Below, one piece after another: positions 6,809 through 8,254 of a stretch of 8,254 bases of DNA. Under the pieces are notes generated by a model. It was not told the origin of the DNA, searched no databases, and saw only the letters and a list, made by a program, of their open reading frames with translations. The translations under genes and the position numbers were made by a program. The stretch is from an uncultured Synechococcus sp. (GTDB lineage Bacteria > Cyanobacteriota > Cyanobacteriia > PCC-6307 > Cyanobiaceae), in NCBI GenBank assembly GCA_913050105.1, contig CAJWZN010000058.1, positions 1-8,254 of the forward strand, written 5' to 3'. Every line of letters begins with the position of its first letter. Positions within the stretch are counted from its first letter, which is position 1.

Positions 6809-8197
6809 TCAATCGAGGTCAGGCATGCCCAGTACAGGCTCTGCCTTGCGATCGATTCCTTTCTCGAAACCAGCTGCGGCAGCACGGGCTCGGCCGGCGT
6901 GCCAGAGGTGGCCGATCAGGAAGAAGAAGGCAAGAACAAACTGCGTTGCACCCAGCCATTGGCGAAGGTTCACGTAGTTCACCGAGTTGGGTTCGGTGAT
7001 GATGCCGCCAACTGAATTGATCGATGCGTTGGGAGCGTGGGTCATGTATTCAGCAGCTCGGCGAACCTGCCAGGGCTGAATATCGTTCTGCAGCTTGTCA
7101 AGGCTGAGACCGTTGGGGCCACGAAGTGGCTCCAGCCAGGGACCACGGAAATCCCAGAAACGCATGGTTTCACCACCAAAGATGATTTCACCAGTTGGTG
7201 AACGCATCAGGTATTTACCAAGGCCAGTTGGGCCCATGGCAGAACCAATGTTCGCTCCGAGACGTTGGTCACGCACAAGGAAGGTGAAACTCTGAGCCTG
7301 GGATGACTCAGCATTGGTGGGACCCCAGAATTCGGAGGGATATGCGGTGTTGTTGAACCAGATGTAAGCCGAGGCAATGAAGCTCATGAAGCTCAAAGCG
7401 CCAAGGCTGTAGCTGAGGTAGGCCTCACCGTTCCAGATGAAAGCGCGACGCACCCAGCCGAAAGGCTTGGTGATGGCGTGCCAGATGCCACCGAAAATGA
7501 GGGTCAGACCCAGCCAGATGTGGCCACCGATGATGTCCTCCATGGAGTTCACACCGATGATCCAGCCCTCGCCACCAAATGGGGCTCGGAACAGGTACCC
7601 GAAGATCACACCCGGGTCGAGCGTCGGGTTTGTGATCAGGCGTACATCACCACCACCCGGTGCCCAGGTGTCGTAAACGCCACCGAAGAACATGGCCTTG
7701 AAGACCAGAAGAAGGCAGCCGACGCCAAGGAGGATGAGGTGATAACCGATGATGTTGGTCATCTGGTTCTTGTCACGCCAGTCCTGGGAGAAGAAAGAGG
7801 AGTAGTTCTCCAAAATCTCAGGACCACGGAGGGCGTGGTACAAACCGCCTAGGCCGAGAACGGCGGAGCTGATCAGGTGCAGAACACCGACCACGAAGAA
7901 TGGGAATAAATCAGTGACTTCTCCACCAGGACCCACGCCATACCCAAGGGTGGCGACGTGGGGCATGCAGATGAAGCCCTGCTCATACATGGGCTTGTCG
8001 AAGGTGAAGTGACTCACCTCGAACAACATCATTGCGCCTGCCCAGAACACCATCAGACCTGCGTGTGCCACGTGGGCACCAAGCAGACGGCCTGAAAGAT
8101 TGATCAGACGAGCGTTTCCGGACCACCAGGCGAATCCGGTTGAGTCGAGGTCTTTGCCGCCAGTGGCGCCAAGACCGGGATTAGAGAGCGTTACCAC
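6809..8197 (-). CDS. psbC: Photosystem II CP43 chlorophyll-binding protein
   Basis: Inner antenna of photosystem II in the thylakoid membrane; it binds chlorophyll a and passes energy to the D1/D2 reaction centre. The 462 residues are full length. Six membrane helices fall at about 34-57, 97-120, 145-170, 220-243, 260-282 and 413-433, with the large lumenal loop at about 283-410. GGETMRFWD (341-349) holds E343 and R346, equivalent to Glu354 and Arg357 of plant numbering, which contact the Mn4CaO5 cluster. Candidate chlorophyll-ligand histidines include H42, H45, H107, H121, H153, H226, H240, H430 and H433. [28 protein letters not shown] and [19 protein letters not shown] are CP43 hallmarks. 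The GTG start overlaps psbD by 17 bases and has GAAGAGG nine bases before it. IsiA and Pcb proteins are ruled out by the long lumenal loop. Confidence 0.99.
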   Translation of the reverse strand: MVTLSNPGLGATGGKDLDSTGFAWWSGNARLINLSGRLLGAHVAHAGLMVFWAGAMMLFEVSHFTFDKPMYEQGFICMPHVATLGYGVGPGGEVTDLFPFFVVGVLHLISSAVLGLGGLYHALRGPEILENYSSFFSQDWRDKNQMTNIIGYHLILLGVGCLLLVFKAMFFGGVYDTWAPGGGDVRLITNPTLDPGVIFGYLFRAPFGGEGWIIGVNSMEDIIGGHIWLGLTLIFGGIWHAITKPFGWVRRAFIWNGEAYLSYSLGALSFMSFIASAYIWFNNTAYPSEFWGPTNAESSQAQSFTFLVRDQRLGANIGSAMGPTGLGKYLMRSPTGEIIFGGETMRFWDFRGPWLEPLRGPNGLSLDKLQNDIQPWQVRRAAEYMTHAPNASINSVGGIITEPNSVNYVNLRQWLGATQFVLAFFFLIGHLWHAGRARAAAAGFEKGIDRKAEPVLGMPDLD

Positions 8198-8254
8198 GTG
8201 GCAGAACCTCTTCAGGGAAGACGAAGTTTTCGTGCGGCTGGTCAGCCGGTGCCA
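8181..8254 (-). CDS. psbD: Photosystem II D2 protein, C-terminal end (partial)
   Basis: Only the last 23 codons and the TAA stop (8183-8181) are in the window; the gene enters from the right edge. The fragment reads [23 protein letters not shown], the highly conserved D2 C-terminus. D2 pairs with D1 to carry the reaction-centre cofactors of photosystem II. The last 17 bases also encode the start of psbC in another frame, so the two genes are co-transcribed. Confidence 0.96.
   Translation of the reverse strand, partial: APADQPHENFVFPEEVLPRGNAL
8207..8213 (-). promoter_or_regulatory. psbC ribosome binding site inside psbD
   Basis: GAAGAGG on the minus strand lies nine bases before the psbC GTG (8197), within psbD codons for PEEV. 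It fixes the GTG as the start of CP43. The overlapping arrangement with a GTG start is a known conserved trait of cyanobacterial and plastid psbD-psbC. Confidence 0.8.

Overview
The window looks like a piece of a marine picocyanobacterial chromosome (Synechococcus/Cyanobium type). The evidence is a CP43 gene (psbC) that starts on GTG inside the end of psbD, a plastid/cyanobacterial-type pyruvate dehydrogenase E2, and coding DNA that is about 58% GC in the one cysK line I counted by hand. The assignment rests on remembered family sequences; no search was run.

Layout. Plus strand, left: the E2 subunit of pyruvate dehydrogenase (51-1397), then queA (1402-2499) after a 4-base gap, so the two are probably one transcript. 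Middle: an AT-rich stretch (2500-2981, about 42% GC by hand count over 2521-3000) with no gene I can support, ending in a perfect 12-bp hairpin that sits between the converging queA and cysK. Minus strand, read right to left: the tail of psbD (8181 to the window edge), psbC (8197-6809), a strong Rho-independent terminator, a cystathionine gamma-synthase-type enzyme (6701-5559), a second and longer PLP enzyme of the same superfamily that starts inside the stop codon of the first (5562-4108), and cysK (4005-3019).

How the genes fit together. psbD and psbC encode the D2 reaction-centre protein and the CP43 antenna of photosystem II. The three genes after them form a sulfur amino acid block: CysK makes cysteine from O-acetylserine and sulfide, and the two Cys/Met-metabolism PLP enzymes probably carry sulfur from cysteine (or sulfide) towards cystathionine, homocysteine and methionine. 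The plus-strand pair is unrelated housekeeping: acetyl-CoA production and tRNA queuosine synthesis.

Nothing here looks like a new defence, mobile or secretion system. The best leads are the tandem of two diverged transsulfuration enzymes, the second carrying an insertion of roughly 100 residues inside an otherwise recognisable fold, and the long AT-rich convergent intergenic region whose composition shift already begins within the 3' part of queA.
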